A stretch of 64,000 nucleotides of DNA from Callorhinus ursinus (lineage: Eukaryota; Chordata; Mammalia; Carnivora; Otariidae). Below are positions 1-10,841 of this stretch, piece after piece (within the stretch, counting starts at the first letter, position 1; each line of letters opens with the position of its first letter). The stretch covers positions 131,425,932-131,489,931 of the forward strand of contig NW_020312785.1 of NCBI RefSeq assembly GCF_003265705.1, given 5' to 3'. A model generated the notes under the pieces. It saw only the letters and a program-made list of their open reading frames with translations. It ran no database searches and was not told the DNA's origin. A program made the translations under genes and the position numbers.

Positions 1-164
1 AAAAATAATATTTTCTACAGATGTTTTAGTGAGAAATACAAAGTAACTCATTAGGTTTATATAAATAATTCTCCTTCAGGTTATTTTATTTATTATATTT
101 GCTAACAAAAATAAAATAATACACACATACACACACACTTAACATATCTCTATACCATCATGTG

Positions 165-858
165 CTGATCCAGCTTCCTCTCCAGAGATAATAACTTTAA
201 AAGATTTTGTGTATATTCATCTGGTCATTTATCTGTGTGCTTGCCCCAGATATGTATGTGGTGTATGTAATTGCACCTATAGAAATATGGAGTTTTTTGT
301 ATACGTGTTTTCTTTAAAAACAAGAACTTATATCTTAAATAGTATTCTTCAACTAATTTGTTAAGTTGGTGATATGTCTTGGAAATCTTCCTATGTGAAT
401 CTACATATAACCACTTATTCTTTTTAACAGATATTTTGGTATTTCAGAGTATAGAAATAGCACATTTTGTTTTAAACATTCTTCTTTTGGATGTCACTTA
501 GACTGTGCCCATGTTTTCTTGTTAACAATGCTGTAGCAGCCTCATGCAACAAATCTTATGTAACTCTCCTTGGGCATGCGTGCAAGGGTTTCCCTGGATA
601 CACATCGAGGCATGCAATAGCTTGGTCATAGGGGGTACCCATTGTTCATCTAATTAGCTAATGCCAGAATGCTCTTCAAAAATGAATGAACGAATGCTCT
701 TCACTTCCATCAGTGATACAAATGAAAGTTTCAGTTTCCCCGTAGCTTTACCAATATTTAATATCATTCTCTTAAATTTTGTCAGTGATGGTAAGCAGTA
801 ATATTTCAGTGTTGCTGTTAATACTACTGAGGCTGAGCATTTTGGCATATATTGCTCT
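165..858 (-). mobile_element. Old L1 (L1ME-like) 3' region, antisense
   Basis: Reads as the reverse complement of an ancient mammalian L1 3' UTR and ORF2 end. The order of degraded phrases fits: the 'cttggaaatcttcc' target-like phrase near 380, an 'aacaatgctgtagcag' phrase near 525, and 'gaggctgagcattttggcat' near 830. Heavily diverged with no usable frame. A 74-codon minus frame at 654-878 is a chance remnant. The subfamily is inferred from memory of the consensus. Confidence 0.6.
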
Positions 859-1060
859 TCTGACTTCCTGACTACCATTGCCTACATTATTGCTTCTGAC
901 TTTTGTGTCCCTTTTAGTAGGCTCTTCATGGTAGCCTAAGTCTATAGGAGCTTTTGAGTTAGCAGTTCAAGCCTGAGAATAAGTCTCCGTACCAGGAGAA
1001 TAAGCTTCCCTTTCTTGTTGTCCTAGATTTCCTTTCATGAAGCAAGGGAGCAGGGCTGTT

Positions 1061-1184
1061 TGGTCTCAAACTTTGGTGTCCACAGGAATCACTGGGGGAT
1101 CTTGTTAAAATGCAAATCCTGATCAGCAGATATTGCATGCATTTCTAACTAGCTCACTGGTGGTCCTAAAGCTGCTGGTCCATG
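1061..1184 (+). mobile_element. MER5-type hAT (Charlie) MITE fragment
   Basis: Short non-autonomous hAT DNA transposon remnant. Visible landmarks are 'tctcaaactttggtgtcc' at the left, 'cttgttaaaatgcaaatcctga' style core split over 1100-1125, and 'ctgctggtcc' at the right. The terminal 'gagaaccactg' end is missing. Confidence 0.6.
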
Positions 1185-1644
1185 TAACGGGGAATTACAC
1201 AACTACTCCATAGATAGCGTTTAATTTATTTACATAGAATGACCAAGTTATCTGGAGATGTTGCACATCAGGTGGTACCTAGGGCATTCCCCAAAGTGCA
1301 GGCTCAGTGTACTTTCTTTTATTTACAAACTCAAGACAACCCCTCTGATACCTCGCTCTGCATTAGACACTCATTCACTGTTTATCTCAGCTATGATAAT
1401 ATTATAATTATGGTAACAAAGAGTAGGAAATGAATCATTTAATCTTTGTGACTATCTTTGGCTCAACTGGCCCAGATAGAACATTGACTACTTCTGTGGT
1501 CAAAGTACTGAATTTATTCTGTAGCCCCTTTTCTTCCTTATTTTTCTGAATAAAGAATTTCCATGAAGTGTGTACTTCTGTGCACAGGATTGCCTCCTTA
1601 CTCTTGACAAAACCTCTTGCCAAAGTTAAAAGTAATCTGTCTTC
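1185..1644. other. Unassigned AT-rich non-coding
   Basis: No repeat family or gene recognised. A 64-codon plus frame at 1239-1433 has no recognisable motif or neighbour support. Confidence 0.4.
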
Positions 1645-1690
1645 TATCCATCCATCCATCCATCCATCCATCCATCCATCCATCCACCCA
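1645..1690. repeat. (ATCC)n microsatellite
   Basis: About eleven near-perfect ATCC units. The minus-strand reading gives a repetitive Asp-Gly-Trp-Met frame (1435-1683), which is the repeat and not a protein. Confidence 0.95.
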
Positions 1691-2095
1691 TATTTTACTA
1701 TTCTTTATTATATTCTTTATTCTATCATTTTAATGCATTGAATAGATTTTATTCTTTTTCATCAGATCATTTTAATTTAATTTGATCTTTGCATTTAATA
1801 TCTTTTAATATTCCAAGGAAGTAGGTGGTGGTCAATTTTTCAGGTAATGCAAATGAGATCACTTTCCTGCCAGCTGATGGCAAAAATAGCATGTAGAAGT
1901 GGATGTGTTTGGATCAAGTGCCCAGGTTCTTCTCATCATGTTATGTTAGGCAATGTAATCATCTCTCTCTCTCTCCCCTGTCTCTCTGAGAGACACACAC
2001 ACACCATATAATTTATGACTATTTTAAATAATAAAGTCTTATCTACTACCTCCTTGATTACTAACACTGACCCAGTGATTTAATGTACTCCTCTT
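1691..2095. other. Unassigned AT-rich DNA with (TC)n/(AC)n tract
   Basis: Low-complexity A+T sequence. The only structure is a compound (TC)n-(AG)-(AC)n tract at 1962-2005. Confidence 0.45.
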
Positions 2096-2612
2096 ACTGT
2101 TTTTTAATCAACTTATTGAAGCATAATTTAAATAAGCTAAATGCCCTCATTTTGAGTGTATGGTTTGATGAGTTTTTGCATATATTTATACCCATGTAAC
2201 CAATTAAGATATAGAATATTTTTATCTTTCCAAATGTTTCCTCATGTCCCCTTGAGGCTAATCCCTCACTCTTGACCCAGGTAGGCAGTGATCTGTTTTC
2301 TGCCACTCTATTGCCTATTCTATTTCATTTAAAGGGAATTACAATGATATGTTGCATTTTTTCCATGTTTCTTTGTCTAAGAGTAAGGTTTTTGATATTC
2401 ATCCATGTTAGTAGATCATTCTCTTCTTTATTATAGAGTAATATTCCATTGTATGAATATACCACAACTTATTTATCTGTGGATCTCTTGTTCCACAAAT
2501 AAAGATGCTATAAACATTCTTTTGACAGTCTTTTTGTGAATATATTATTTTATTACTCTTGAGTAGGAGTAGAACTACTGGGATATAGAGCAAGTATATT
2601 TTACCATTCACT
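2096..2612 (-). mobile_element. Old L1 3' end with ORF2 C-terminal remnant
   Basis: Minus-strand translation between about 2408 and 2520 contains LWYIHTMEYYS followed by Ile-Ile-Lys-Lys, the hallmark near the C-terminus of L1 ORF2. The leftward part to 2096 matches the old L1 3' UTR in antisense, including 'attgaagcataattta' near 2115. Broken by stops and not functional. Confidence 0.8.
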
Positions 2613-2719
2613 TCAATAAATTCCCATACCTCTTATAATCTGAATTCTCCAATATTGCATAGGACTGTATATTGTCTTATATTCTCTAACTTCACATTTA
2701 TTTTAAGTCCTGACTCCCT

Positions 2720-2834
2720 GCTAGGTCATAAACTCTCAGATGATAGGAGTCAGAAACTATCATTTATTTATATTTTAACTTAAAAAAAAAACCTTAACAC
2801 TGGCCCATGGGCATTTCATAACTGCTTGTTGGAT
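2720..2834 (+). mobile_element. L2 3' end fragment
   Basis: Degraded match to the L2 tail: 'ctaggtcataaactctcagatgat', with the typical gap before 'aacactggcccatgggcat' and a final 'ctgcttgttgga'. Very old and moderately uncertain. Confidence 0.45.
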
Positions 2835-3164
2835 TATTATTATGTATTCTATTAATAATACTCCACTAAACACAATGATCCTATATTTTGGTCCTCTTTG
2901 AGATGAATTTGTAAAGTTAAATTTTATTGGGTGTGTTTCAGGTAGACATAAATAGTAATAGACTCCCTCTCTTCCTTCTGGGTAGATATGTGACCTACTG
3001 GGACCACCTGCTTTATCCCGAGACTCTTGCTGGAACCATCAGGAATAAGTTCTATTGTGCCATTGGGGTTGCTAAGCTAAGAGAAGCAAGGATAGGTCTG
3101 CTATTTCTGTCTTTGCCACTTAGAGAGATTTGACCTGAAACTAAAGCCATCACAAACAATCCTG
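2835..3164. other. Unassigned non-coding
   Basis: Contains a 68-codon plus frame (2927-3133) with no recognisable domain. Phrases at 2990-3090 feel repeat-like (possibly LTR or hAT) but I could not assign a family. Confidence 0.35.
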
Positions 3165-3379
3165 TATTGTGTACCTACAAGTTGCTAAAACAGTGAATTT
3201 TACAAGGTCTTATCACACACACCTAAGATGGGTAATTTTATGAGGTTGCAGATGTGTTAACTAATCTTATTGTGGTGATTACTTAGCCATATATACATAT
3301 ATCAAATTGTCACATTGTATACCTTTAAACTTATACATTGTTATATATCAATTACATCTAAAAAATGGGGAAAAATAAA
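3165..3379 (+). mobile_element. L1 (L1MA/MB-like) 3' end with A-rich tail
   Basis: Good match to the common L1 3' UTR ending: 'ttattgtggtgatta' near 3268, 'atatcaaattgtcacattg' near 3300, 'tatatcaattaca' near 3343, then an A-rich tail at 3360-3379. Retains only the last ~200 bp, so 5'-truncated. Confidence 0.75.
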
Positions 3380-4654
3380 GTCAAGTCATCACAGAGGAAG
3401 GAAAGAAATTTGTGTTGACATGTTGAAGCATGGCTCAAAACATGTCATTAGCATCCAGCAGTACCTACCTCTAAACTTTTCATGGTGTATGCCGGTTTGA
3501 AATGAATTTTATAACTTGTTATTGCAATAAACCTGTTTAATACATTTCACTTTCGTAATAGCAGCTACAAACCAGGCATCCACTATATTAACAGTGAGAC
3601 AGAATCGAAAGATACTTTCCTTTGAACATATTGCTTTGGCCTCAACATTAAGGATAATATCTCACCAATTTTCTTTAGACTCCCCTAGAAGTTTAAAAAT
3701 GTATAAATGATAAGGACACTAGACTTCCATCTTTGTATACCTAAAAATCATCCTTAAAACTGCATTTCAAGTGAATACTCAATGTTGGAAACTATCAGAA
3801 AGTGAGTATTCTCATGAATACCTGAAGTTAAGATGGGTGGGGAAAAAATGTTTAAGCATTGTTGCTACAGGAACATATAATTACAGTTATCTTACTTGAG
3901 AGCACCATTAGTGTTGAACAGTGTTATTACTCTAGTATGCTTTTTGGTTTGAATTTGCCAAATAATTGCCTCAATTATCTGCTTCACGTTGGTCATGGAA
4001 TCTTGGCCAAGACAATTATTCCTGTTTCCTGCTGGATCACAGCTTAGTGATCTCATAGACAAAACTTCATCTCAATGTCAAAGTGTTGGTAGGACTCACA
4101 TAATTACCTTTCATCATTATTGTGGTTGAGACATAATTCTTCCATCAGTCTATGCTGAGCAATCCTGTTGAAAATGAATGGTTTTGAAGTGGCATAATTG
4201 TATTGTATCGGTAGAGAGAGGCATTCTCATTTGGGGCAGTTATAATTACATGTTGCCATAGTGACAATGGATGGACAGAGATTTTTCCAGGTGCTTTTTG
4301 CTTTCCTGGAAAATTCCCATTGGAGCTTGTGGTTATCAATGCCAAGCATCATCCCCAGGCTGAAGGAAAACCTGTAAGATTATCAGTTATCATGTTCTGA
4401 TAGAAGGAGAGCACAGCCCCTTTTATTTGCAATAGTAATCTCAGGAACATATCAGCAAATCTGAGTAAAGGTAACAAAATTAGAAGTAGCTCATCCAATG
4501 GGAGATGACATTTTACCCCCTCACTCCTAGTACCTGGGAGAGAAAGATGGAAATTTAGGCCCCAAATGCCCTCAGTTGATTTTCAGATTTAAAAGCATGG
4601 AAACATGTACTTTTCCATATATCTCATTTACGTTTCAACACAATCCTGTGAGAA
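3380..4654. other. Unassigned non-coding, 1.3 kb
   Basis: No repeat or gene recognised. One hairpin is present, ttttccagg at 4283-4291 with its exact complement cctggaaaa at 4305-4313. Several short frames of 61-66 codons are within chance expectation. Confidence 0.4.
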
Positions 4655-5185
4655 ATACTCACACATGCAACAACATGCATGGATCTCAGAACCATTATGT
4701 TGAATGAAGGGTGTCAGAGTCAAAGGCGACAAATGGATTAATTCCATCTATATAAAGTTTAACAAGAGACAACAATAATTTATGGTGAGGAAAGTCCCAT
4801 GTATATACCCTTCCACATCACACCTTAACTTACAGAAAAGGATACTGTGAAAGATTTGCTGTCCTAGAATCAATTTTCAGCTCTGCCACCTGCTAGCTCT
4901 AAGACCTTAGGTAAGTTTCAATTCCTTTGAGTCTAAAATAGTCTCCTTCCAGTTCTAATTTCCTGAATATCATCTTGAAAACTCCTCACTATCCATCCAT
5001 TCTAGAAGGTAAGATTGACTGAAAGGGAGCTAAGGGAACTTTGTGGGTGGTGAACATGTTCCATATTTTAATTGGTGTGGTAGTTACACAGGTATATATG
5101 TTTGTAAAAACTCATCATGTTGTGCATCAAAATCTGTACATCTTACCAACTACAAATGTGCAAAAAATATAAAAAGAAAAAACTT
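4655..5185 (+). mobile_element. Old L1 3' end, interrupted
   Basis: Two consecutive pieces of one L1 3' region: 4655-4792 ('acatgcaacaacatgcatgg', then a 'ccatctatataaagt' phrase) and 5022-5185 ('gtgtggtagttacacaggt', 'aaactcatcatgttgtgca', A-rich end). About 230 bp between them holds other sequence, including a MIR-like stretch. Confidence 0.65.
4865..4945 (+). mobile_element. MIR core fragment
   Basis: Contains 'cagctctgccacctgctagc' and the following 'accttaggtaagtt', the tRNA-derived SINE core of MIR. It lies between the two halves of the L1 at 4655-5185. Confidence 0.6.
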
Positions 5186-5659
5186 TATGAGTTATGAGGC
5201 ATATTTTGCTCAGGAGACACCTGGGACTCAAGAAGTGAAGTGACAGTTTGCCCAAGTTCATTGTGGGAGTTTGGAAATCTATAGTGTCCAGTGAGAACTG
5301 CAATTTTATCTTTTGAAAAGTGGGAAGATTTTCATCATAATATTAATTATGAGCCTAATGCCTTTGTACTTAGTACATTAGAAGAAAGCAAAACAAAAAT
5401 GAAAAAATATGTTTCCTACTTTCTGCTCTGTTTATGTGCACACTTACATTTTAAAGAGTTAACGGGCAAAGAGTTACTGCTTTTTCACTGGCAAAAGCAG
5501 AAAGAAAGCCTGCCCAGCAGGGGAAGTCGCAATGATGTCACTCAATCAGCAGTGTTCTGAGACATCTGCTATGCAGAGAATCCTGATAGGTGTTTTCCTT
5601 TGGAGAAGTGAAAAATTTGACATAACAGCTTTCACAGTCTGTGAAGTAGTTCCTGGATA
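5186..5659. other. Unassigned non-coding
   Basis: Includes an 89-codon plus frame (5291-5560) with no recognisable domain, signal peptide or homologue known to me. Not called as a gene. Confidence 0.4.
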
Positions 5660-5809
5660 AGCACTCCCTACACAAATCACCGAGCATCTTGTTAAAAACA
5701 CATATCCTGATTCAGTGGGTCTGAAGTGAAAGCCCATCCATTTGCAATTTTAATAAATTCCCAGGTGATGATGATATTGCTGTTCTTTGGACCATACTTT
5801 GAGTGGCAA
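5660..5809 (+). mobile_element. MER5A-type hAT MITE
   Basis: Landmarks in order: 'catcttgttaaaaacaca', 'cctgattcagtgggtctga', 'aattcccaggtgatgatgat', 'ggaccatactttgagt'. Nearly full length apart from eroded ends. Confidence 0.75.
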
Positions 5810-6224
5810 AGAAGAGGTTACCAAAGCTGAAGTGGGATCTGCAGTTCACTTAAGGACTCAAACTCAAATAGCAAGCTGAAACCAGAACCCATGATTGTAA
5901 GTTTCTATATACTGCCCCTGCACCCCACTAATATATGAAACAAAATGACAGGTGATATAAATATAAATATAAACATTTGGGACTAGGGAGAAAATTCGTT
6001 GTTAGCCATGTATTCAAACTGGTTGTTTAGCATTATTGAATGTAAGCAACTTGTCCCATTTTTATTGCTGTTTCTACATACAAAGCTTTAGGTCAGTATC
6101 TTCCTAAATTCCATCCTAGAAATTACTCTTCTAAACAAGGATACATTTGTAATCTTGGAAATTAGAGTGAAATGGTGACCCACAGAAGTTTTTGATGACC
6201 ACAACCCACATGCACATAGAAGTT
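5810..6224. other. Unassigned non-coding
   Basis: The part at 5840-5925 is weakly MIR-like in antisense. The rest shows only a short (AAATAT)n run near 5958. Confidence 0.35.
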
Positions 6225-6560
6225 AGTTTTTGATGTGGTACCCATTCTCCAAGATGGCCTTCAATAAGCCTTGCCCCCTGGTATTCCTGCTATTGTGTAA
6301 TTTCCTTCCACATTAAGTGGCACTGCCCTGTAGAACCAGTGGGATGATGGCATGTGACTTCCAAAGACAGATCATAAAAGACATTCTCTTTTGTTTTGTT
6401 TATTCTTGGATTGTTCATTCTGGCAGAAGCCCACACCATGTTGTGAGGATCTTCAGGCTTACCACTTGCAAATAATGGAGTCCTTCTGTCACCAGCCATG
6501 TAAGGCAGTGGGTGATCTTGGAAGTGGATGCTCCCAACGCCAGGATTTTGAAGCACTAGA
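6225..6560 (+). mobile_element. MLT1-type ERVL-MaLR LTR
   Basis: Diverged LTR with the expected order of phrases: 'ccttgccccctggtattcct' near 6269, 'ccttccacattaagt' near 6303, 'atgtgacttccaaagacaga' near 6352, 'cataaaagacattctc', 'ttggattgttcattctgg', and 'ccatgttgtgaggat' near 6437. Internal genes are absent, so it is a solitary or fragmentary LTR. Confidence 0.75.
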
Positions 6561-7153
6561 TAACTAAAACTGTTCTTGAAAAGAGGGAGAAACTCTGTAT
6601 TAGGTAGATATAAGACTTTTGATTTAGAAAGGTAGATTTTGTGGTAGGCCCCACAAAATGTTATCTATTTGAACTAACACTAAGAGTTCTTCATGATCAC
6701 CAGATCCCAATCCCAAATAAATAGATCTTTAGTGGAGGAAACAAGACAAAAATGTAACTAAAAAATTGGAGCATTTATATTACATTAATGAGTAAAACCA
6801 ATAAGTTATGTGATCTATTATTAGGTTATAGTCTATGCTCATGCATGCCTTAGTGAAGCCTTAGGTTGGGACACTGGCAAAGGAAATAAGGAAGGATAGA
6901 AATGGATCATTTTGAATAACTGATAGGACTTCATGAAATAATTTGATTTGGTATATAAAGGAGAAGGGAGACACCCTTCTCCCTTCTCCCTTAAAAATAT
7001 GTGCCTATTAGATTGAAGAATAATGATACACCATTGAATGAACTGGATTAGTTGGGACAATGAGTCAGGATTTTAGAGATGGGGAAGAGGACAAAAGCCT
7101 CTATCTTGAGATATACTGAATTTCACTTAAGAAAACCTGGGAGAAAGTGCTTG
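6561..7153. other. Unassigned non-coding
   Basis: No family recognised. A small purine/pyrimidine mirror-like hairpin is present: gagaaggg at 6961-6968 pairs with cccttctc at 6974-6981. Confidence 0.4.
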
Positions 7154-7204
<51 letters not shown>

Positions 7205-7214
7205 TTTTTTTTTT
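7154..7214. repeat. (TTTC)n microsatellite with T tail
   Basis: About twelve TTTC units followed by a ten-base T run. It generates a Phe/Leu/Ser-repeat frame that is not a gene. Confidence 0.95.
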
Positions 7215-7952
7215 ACTGTTCCCTTTTACTACATAACAGTGATTTTTTCCCCCTCATTCCCAAACCCCATCCCTGAAAAATAGAGATAGCCAATGCAGTT
7301 ATTTATTTATTTATTTTCTTAGAGTCAGGGATAGTCTAAAATCCAGCTTTCTCCCAAACCAAGCTATGGTTCTTTCCTGCTGGAGCATACTGTGGTCACT
7401 GCACAGCTTTCTTCTTTGTGTTGGCTGTTGGCCCAGTCCCTTGATGGCTAGAATTTGTCATTGTTTTGAAATGGGAAAGTGTTTGACTAGATGTTTCTGA
7501 TAGGGTTCTAACGAGTGCCTGTCCTTTGGTGGATACCTGGTTGGGTTTAACTTTGAACAACTAGAAATTCAAAGCCATAAATTCACCTAGGACTTGTAAA
7601 AGTTTTAGGAAATCTACCAATACAGCCAAAGTCACAAGGAGATTGATTTATAAAACAATGCCAAGTGTTAATTGACAAATGGGCGTTCATAGCTTTAATA
7701 ACTGGAACATTTAGGTTTCCTTTACTATGTTCCACCTCTGGAAGTGAGTTTTGCAATTAGAAAGTTCCTTGATGAGTATAAAGTTGGAAGAGACTCTTTC
7801 TAGCTCTATAGGATATATCATATACCTAATGCTGGCATTTTCAGAATATTTCTGCTCTGCTACAGAACATCTATTTCTAGCAACTAAAATATTTATGCTT
7901 TTAATATCCATTGTGTTCTCTTGTAGAGAGCCACTCTGAACAGTGAGTTATG
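7215..7952. other. Unassigned non-coding with short (TTTA)n
   Basis: A (TTTA)n run lies at 7300-7318. Overlapping frames on both strands at 7711-7939 reflect absence of stops by chance. Confidence 0.4.
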
Positions 7953-8064
7953 CAGCAAATGTTTATTAAGGATCTACCATGTGCCAGACACTCTTTTAGG
8001 GGTTGAAGATACAGTGGTAAATAAGAGGCAAGTTTTTACCCTCAAGGAACTTATATTTTAGTGG
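7953..8064 (-). mobile_element. L2 3' end, antisense
   Basis: Reverse complement of the L2 tail: 'aatgtttattaaggatctac', 'catgtgccagacactctttt', then 'ccctcaaggaacttatat'. Old but well recognisable. Confidence 0.7.
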
Positions 8065-8892
8065 ACACCTGGATCTTGTTAGTTTCTAGGTCTCCTTCTG
8101 TGTTCACATTACTTCTCTTAATGATTTTCATAGTCATAGCTTGTTTTTAATTATCTTTTTTAGGGTGTATTCCTGATGACATTTTAAGAAGATAAATTAG
8201 TGTGATAGATAACATATTTGCAAATAATACTTTTGAGCTAAGTTGCTTTGTTGAAGAATGACATTTTTGGCATTTATTCCTCTATTTCTCTATTTTATCC
8301 TCTATTGATGATAGCTTCTTATTTTTCTTTTTAGTGTATAGATTGTTATTCAGTTTTAACAAGAAAGGGACCTAAATGAAAAAAAATATATATATATGGC
8401 TAAACAAACAGCTGAATTACAATTACTCTATAGCATTAGGAATAAATATATAGTAGATCCTTAACAAATCAGAGGAATTTTAATTTGACAGTAAACTTCA
8501 AACAATTCACTTCACAGACATTTGAGGCTAACAGACTAATTATATGTTGCCCGAGGCAGGAAGTATTTCCTTCAGCTGACTTATTGATTTGTTGCCTTTT
8601 AACAGAAAACTATGCTGATCTAATTACAAGAAGAGTTAAAAAGCTAATAACTTTAAACCCGAGGTTGTCCATAATGAAGCACAATAATTAATGGTCTAAC
8701 AGAAGCAACCAACCATGAATCTTTAGCCAAAGACTTGAAATACCATGTTGATAATGAAGGAGCTTGAAATACTCTGATCAATTTTTCTTTCTATATAAAA
8801 GTAATGTTAACATATCTAAATGGTACTGTAATTGGACACATGGTGTAGTGATACTTATGACTGAGTCTCCAAATGTAGTTTGCTTGTAGTCT
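8065..8892. other. Repeat-free AT-rich block with TAAT-type motifs
   Basis: No interspersed repeat seen. Between about 8405 and 8700 there are repeated ATTA/TAAT cores (for example ctaattatatg near 8537 and ctaattacaag near 8619). This could be a regulatory element or only AT bias. The 68-codon frame at 8485-8691 has no support. Confidence 0.4.
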
Positions 8893-9137
8893 TCTGGATT
8901 ATTACTTTTTTTTTCATTAATTTTGTGAATTTATTTATTTTTTTATTATTATGCTATGTTAATCAGGGAAATTCAAATCAAAACCTCAATGAGATATCAC
9001 CTCACACCAGTCAGAATGGCTAAAATTAACAAGTCAGGAAACGACAGATGTTGGCAGGGATGCGGAGAAAGGGGAACCTTCCTACACTGTTGGTGGGAAT
9101 GCAAGCCGGTGCAGCCACTCTGGATTATTACTTTTTT
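8893..9137 (-). mobile_element. L1 insertion, 5'-inverted (twin-priming structure)
   Basis: Flanked by identical 19-bp direct repeats tctggattattactttttt (8893-8911 and 9119-9137). The right copy ends at TTTTTT|AAAA, a typical L1 endonuclease site for a minus-strand insertion. After the left copy come T-rich and A/T-rich bases (8912-8954), as expected for an antisense A-rich tail. 8955-9118 is then L1 ORF2 in plus orientation: its frame includes [17 protein letters not shown], then Cys-Trp-x-Gly-Cys and His-Cys-Trp-Trp-Glu-Cys. The inverted junction shares tctgga with the target. This fits twin priming. The tail identity is inferred. Confidence 0.75.
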
Positions 9138-9230
9138 AAAAAAACAAACTTCCTGTTATGCTAATGTACTCATCAGTGAGGTCCTATGCTACAACCTTCT
9201 CCAAAAACCAACTTGTTTAAGTCAATTTGA

Positions 9231-9411
9231 GGGGCACCTGGGTGGCTCGGTTGGTTGAGCATCTGCCTTCAGCTCAGGTCATGATCCCAGGACCCTGGGC
9301 TCCCGGCTCAGTGGGGAGTCTGCTTCTCCCTCTCCCTCTGCTGCTCCCCTGCTCATGCTTTCTCTCTCTCTCTCTGTCTCAAATGAATAAATAAAAAATC
9401 TTTAAAATTTT
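9231..9411 (+). mobile_element. Can-SINE (tRNA-Lys-derived), plus strand
   Basis: Starts 'ggggcacctgggtggctcgg', runs through 'gtcatgatcccaggaccctg', then a (CT)n tract near 9361 and an A-rich end with aataaataaa. Flanked by a 9-bp target-site duplication tcaatttga at 9222-9230 and 9412-9420. Non-coding and dependent on L1 machinery. Confidence 0.95.
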
Positions 9412-9420
9412 TCAATTTGA

Positions 9421-10044
9421 GGTTGTGAAAGGAACGTAATCAATGGATTGACATCAGGGATCCTGGCTAGTCAAGGTAGATCACCAGGTATCCATATACA
9501 TACCTCTCCTCAACCCTGTCAATGTAGAATTATAAAAGGAATACGGGGGCTTATAATTGGGACGATGTAAATTGGTGTTAAGACCTTTGAGAGGGAAGGT
9601 GATATAGCGTGGGTACCATTTTGAGACATGAAACCAGAGCAAGTGGGTGAAGCCTATTGGCGTTACCATTATTTACAATATTTTCTAAATCTAGTTTTAG
9701 CCTCAAATGGCTGCCATACTCCGAATCAGATTTCTTTACCCTGGGAAGAAAGAGCTGTGATTGTAGGTTGAGCTGGGGAAGCTGTGGAGTGGTATTGGAG
9801 CCCAGGGTTGGGAGAGCTTATCAACAGCACCAGTGATTCTATTAACCGTATGGAGGCTGGGGTTGCACCATTAGCTCTTGGTGACCATGGGTGTGGCTTG
9901 TAGCAGAGGACCAGCAATTTGAGAAAGCTGTAAAGGGCAGCTTGATTATCCCCTGGAAATTGTGAGTAGGACTAAGTAGAGCTTGAGACCTAAACATCTT
10001 CTTCGGAGGAAGAGAGTGGTATTTTGATTATCTTGTTTCTACTA
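9421..10044. other. Unassigned non-coding
   Basis: No family recognised. Short minus-strand frames at 9481-9669 and 9726-9917 show no motif. Confidence 0.4.
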
Positions 10045-10330
10045 AGAAAAAAATAAATATCGCCTACAATTCCACCACCTCTTCCCCAGAGAGAATGATA
10101 GCTAACCCCAAAGTGTACATGTTCTCAAAAGCATTTCTTTCTTGTTCCCTTGCTTATTTACTTTCCCCCTTCTATCCACCCTGTTAGGTTTTTAAAATGA
10201 AAGTTATATCATTAACTTCCTTCTAGATCCTTACTTATTCTTCCATAATATAAATTTTAGTGGCTGCTTAACATTTAGCTGTAAGATTTCACTATACTTA
10301 GTAATTAAGGTCATTGCCAAAAATACTTTT
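10045..10330 (-). mobile_element. Possible old L1 3' UTR fragment, antisense
   Basis: Phrases such as 'atatcgcctacaattccacc' and the following 'agagagaatgatagctaacc' resemble the antisense 3' UTR of L1ME-type elements. Diverged, and the right boundary is unclear. Confidence 0.45.
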
Positions 10331-10635
10331 ATTGTAATCTAAATCATTGCTTTATTTTCTGTGGATGAAAATGATGCCCCAAATACCCTTAACTCCTGAG
10401 TTCAGTGGCCTTTTCCTTCTTGTTTTCTACTGTCTGTTGTGTAGGCTGGGGGTGACCTTGAGGTCTTCCTTCCTTTTCTCTTAGCTTCTTCCAGGCCTAT
10501 ACTCCACTTAGTTTAGAGAGCTGGCCTCAGGGCTTTAACCAGAGGACTGATACTAGAGGCAATTTCTGTCTTTGTGGCAACTGGAAGGGGAATTGGGGTA
10601 AGAGTGATGGGAATGGCCTGGTCCTCTTCAGTTTC
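10331..10635. other. Unassigned non-coding
   Basis: No recognised repeat or gene. Somewhat higher G+C than its neighbours around 10440-10620. Confidence 0.4.
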
Positions 10636-10800
10636 TTGCTCTTCCAGGAGTGATTCACGGACCAGCCACATTGGCATCCTGTGGAAGCTGGTCAGAAATA
10701 TGGACTCTCAAGCCCCATCCCAGACCTGCTAAATCAGAATCTGCATTTAGGATGATACTCTAGTGATTCATAAGCAGGCAAAAGTCTGAGAAGCACTGCT
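10636..10800 (+). mobile_element. MER5-type hAT MITE
   Basis: Clear order of phrases: 'gattcacggaccagccacat', 'ccccatcccagacctgctaa', 'tcagaatctgcatttagga', 'gtctgagaagcactgct' at the end. Confidence 0.75.
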
Positions 10801-10841
10801 TTAGTTGATGGCCAATATTTATCCTTTGATTACCTCTACAC

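Noticed and set aside
1435..1683. Minus-strand 82-codon frame starting with Asp-Gly-Trp-Met repeats
   Set aside because: It is the translation of the (ATCC)n microsatellite.
7079..7276. Plus-strand frame with Phe-Leu-Ser-Phe repeats, resembling a hydrophobic peptide
   Set aside because: Translation of (TTTC)n and the T tail.
8956..9258. 100-codon frame with L1 ORF2-like Cys motif
   Set aside because: It is an inverted L1 fragment fused by chance to unique DNA and a SINE; not a gene.
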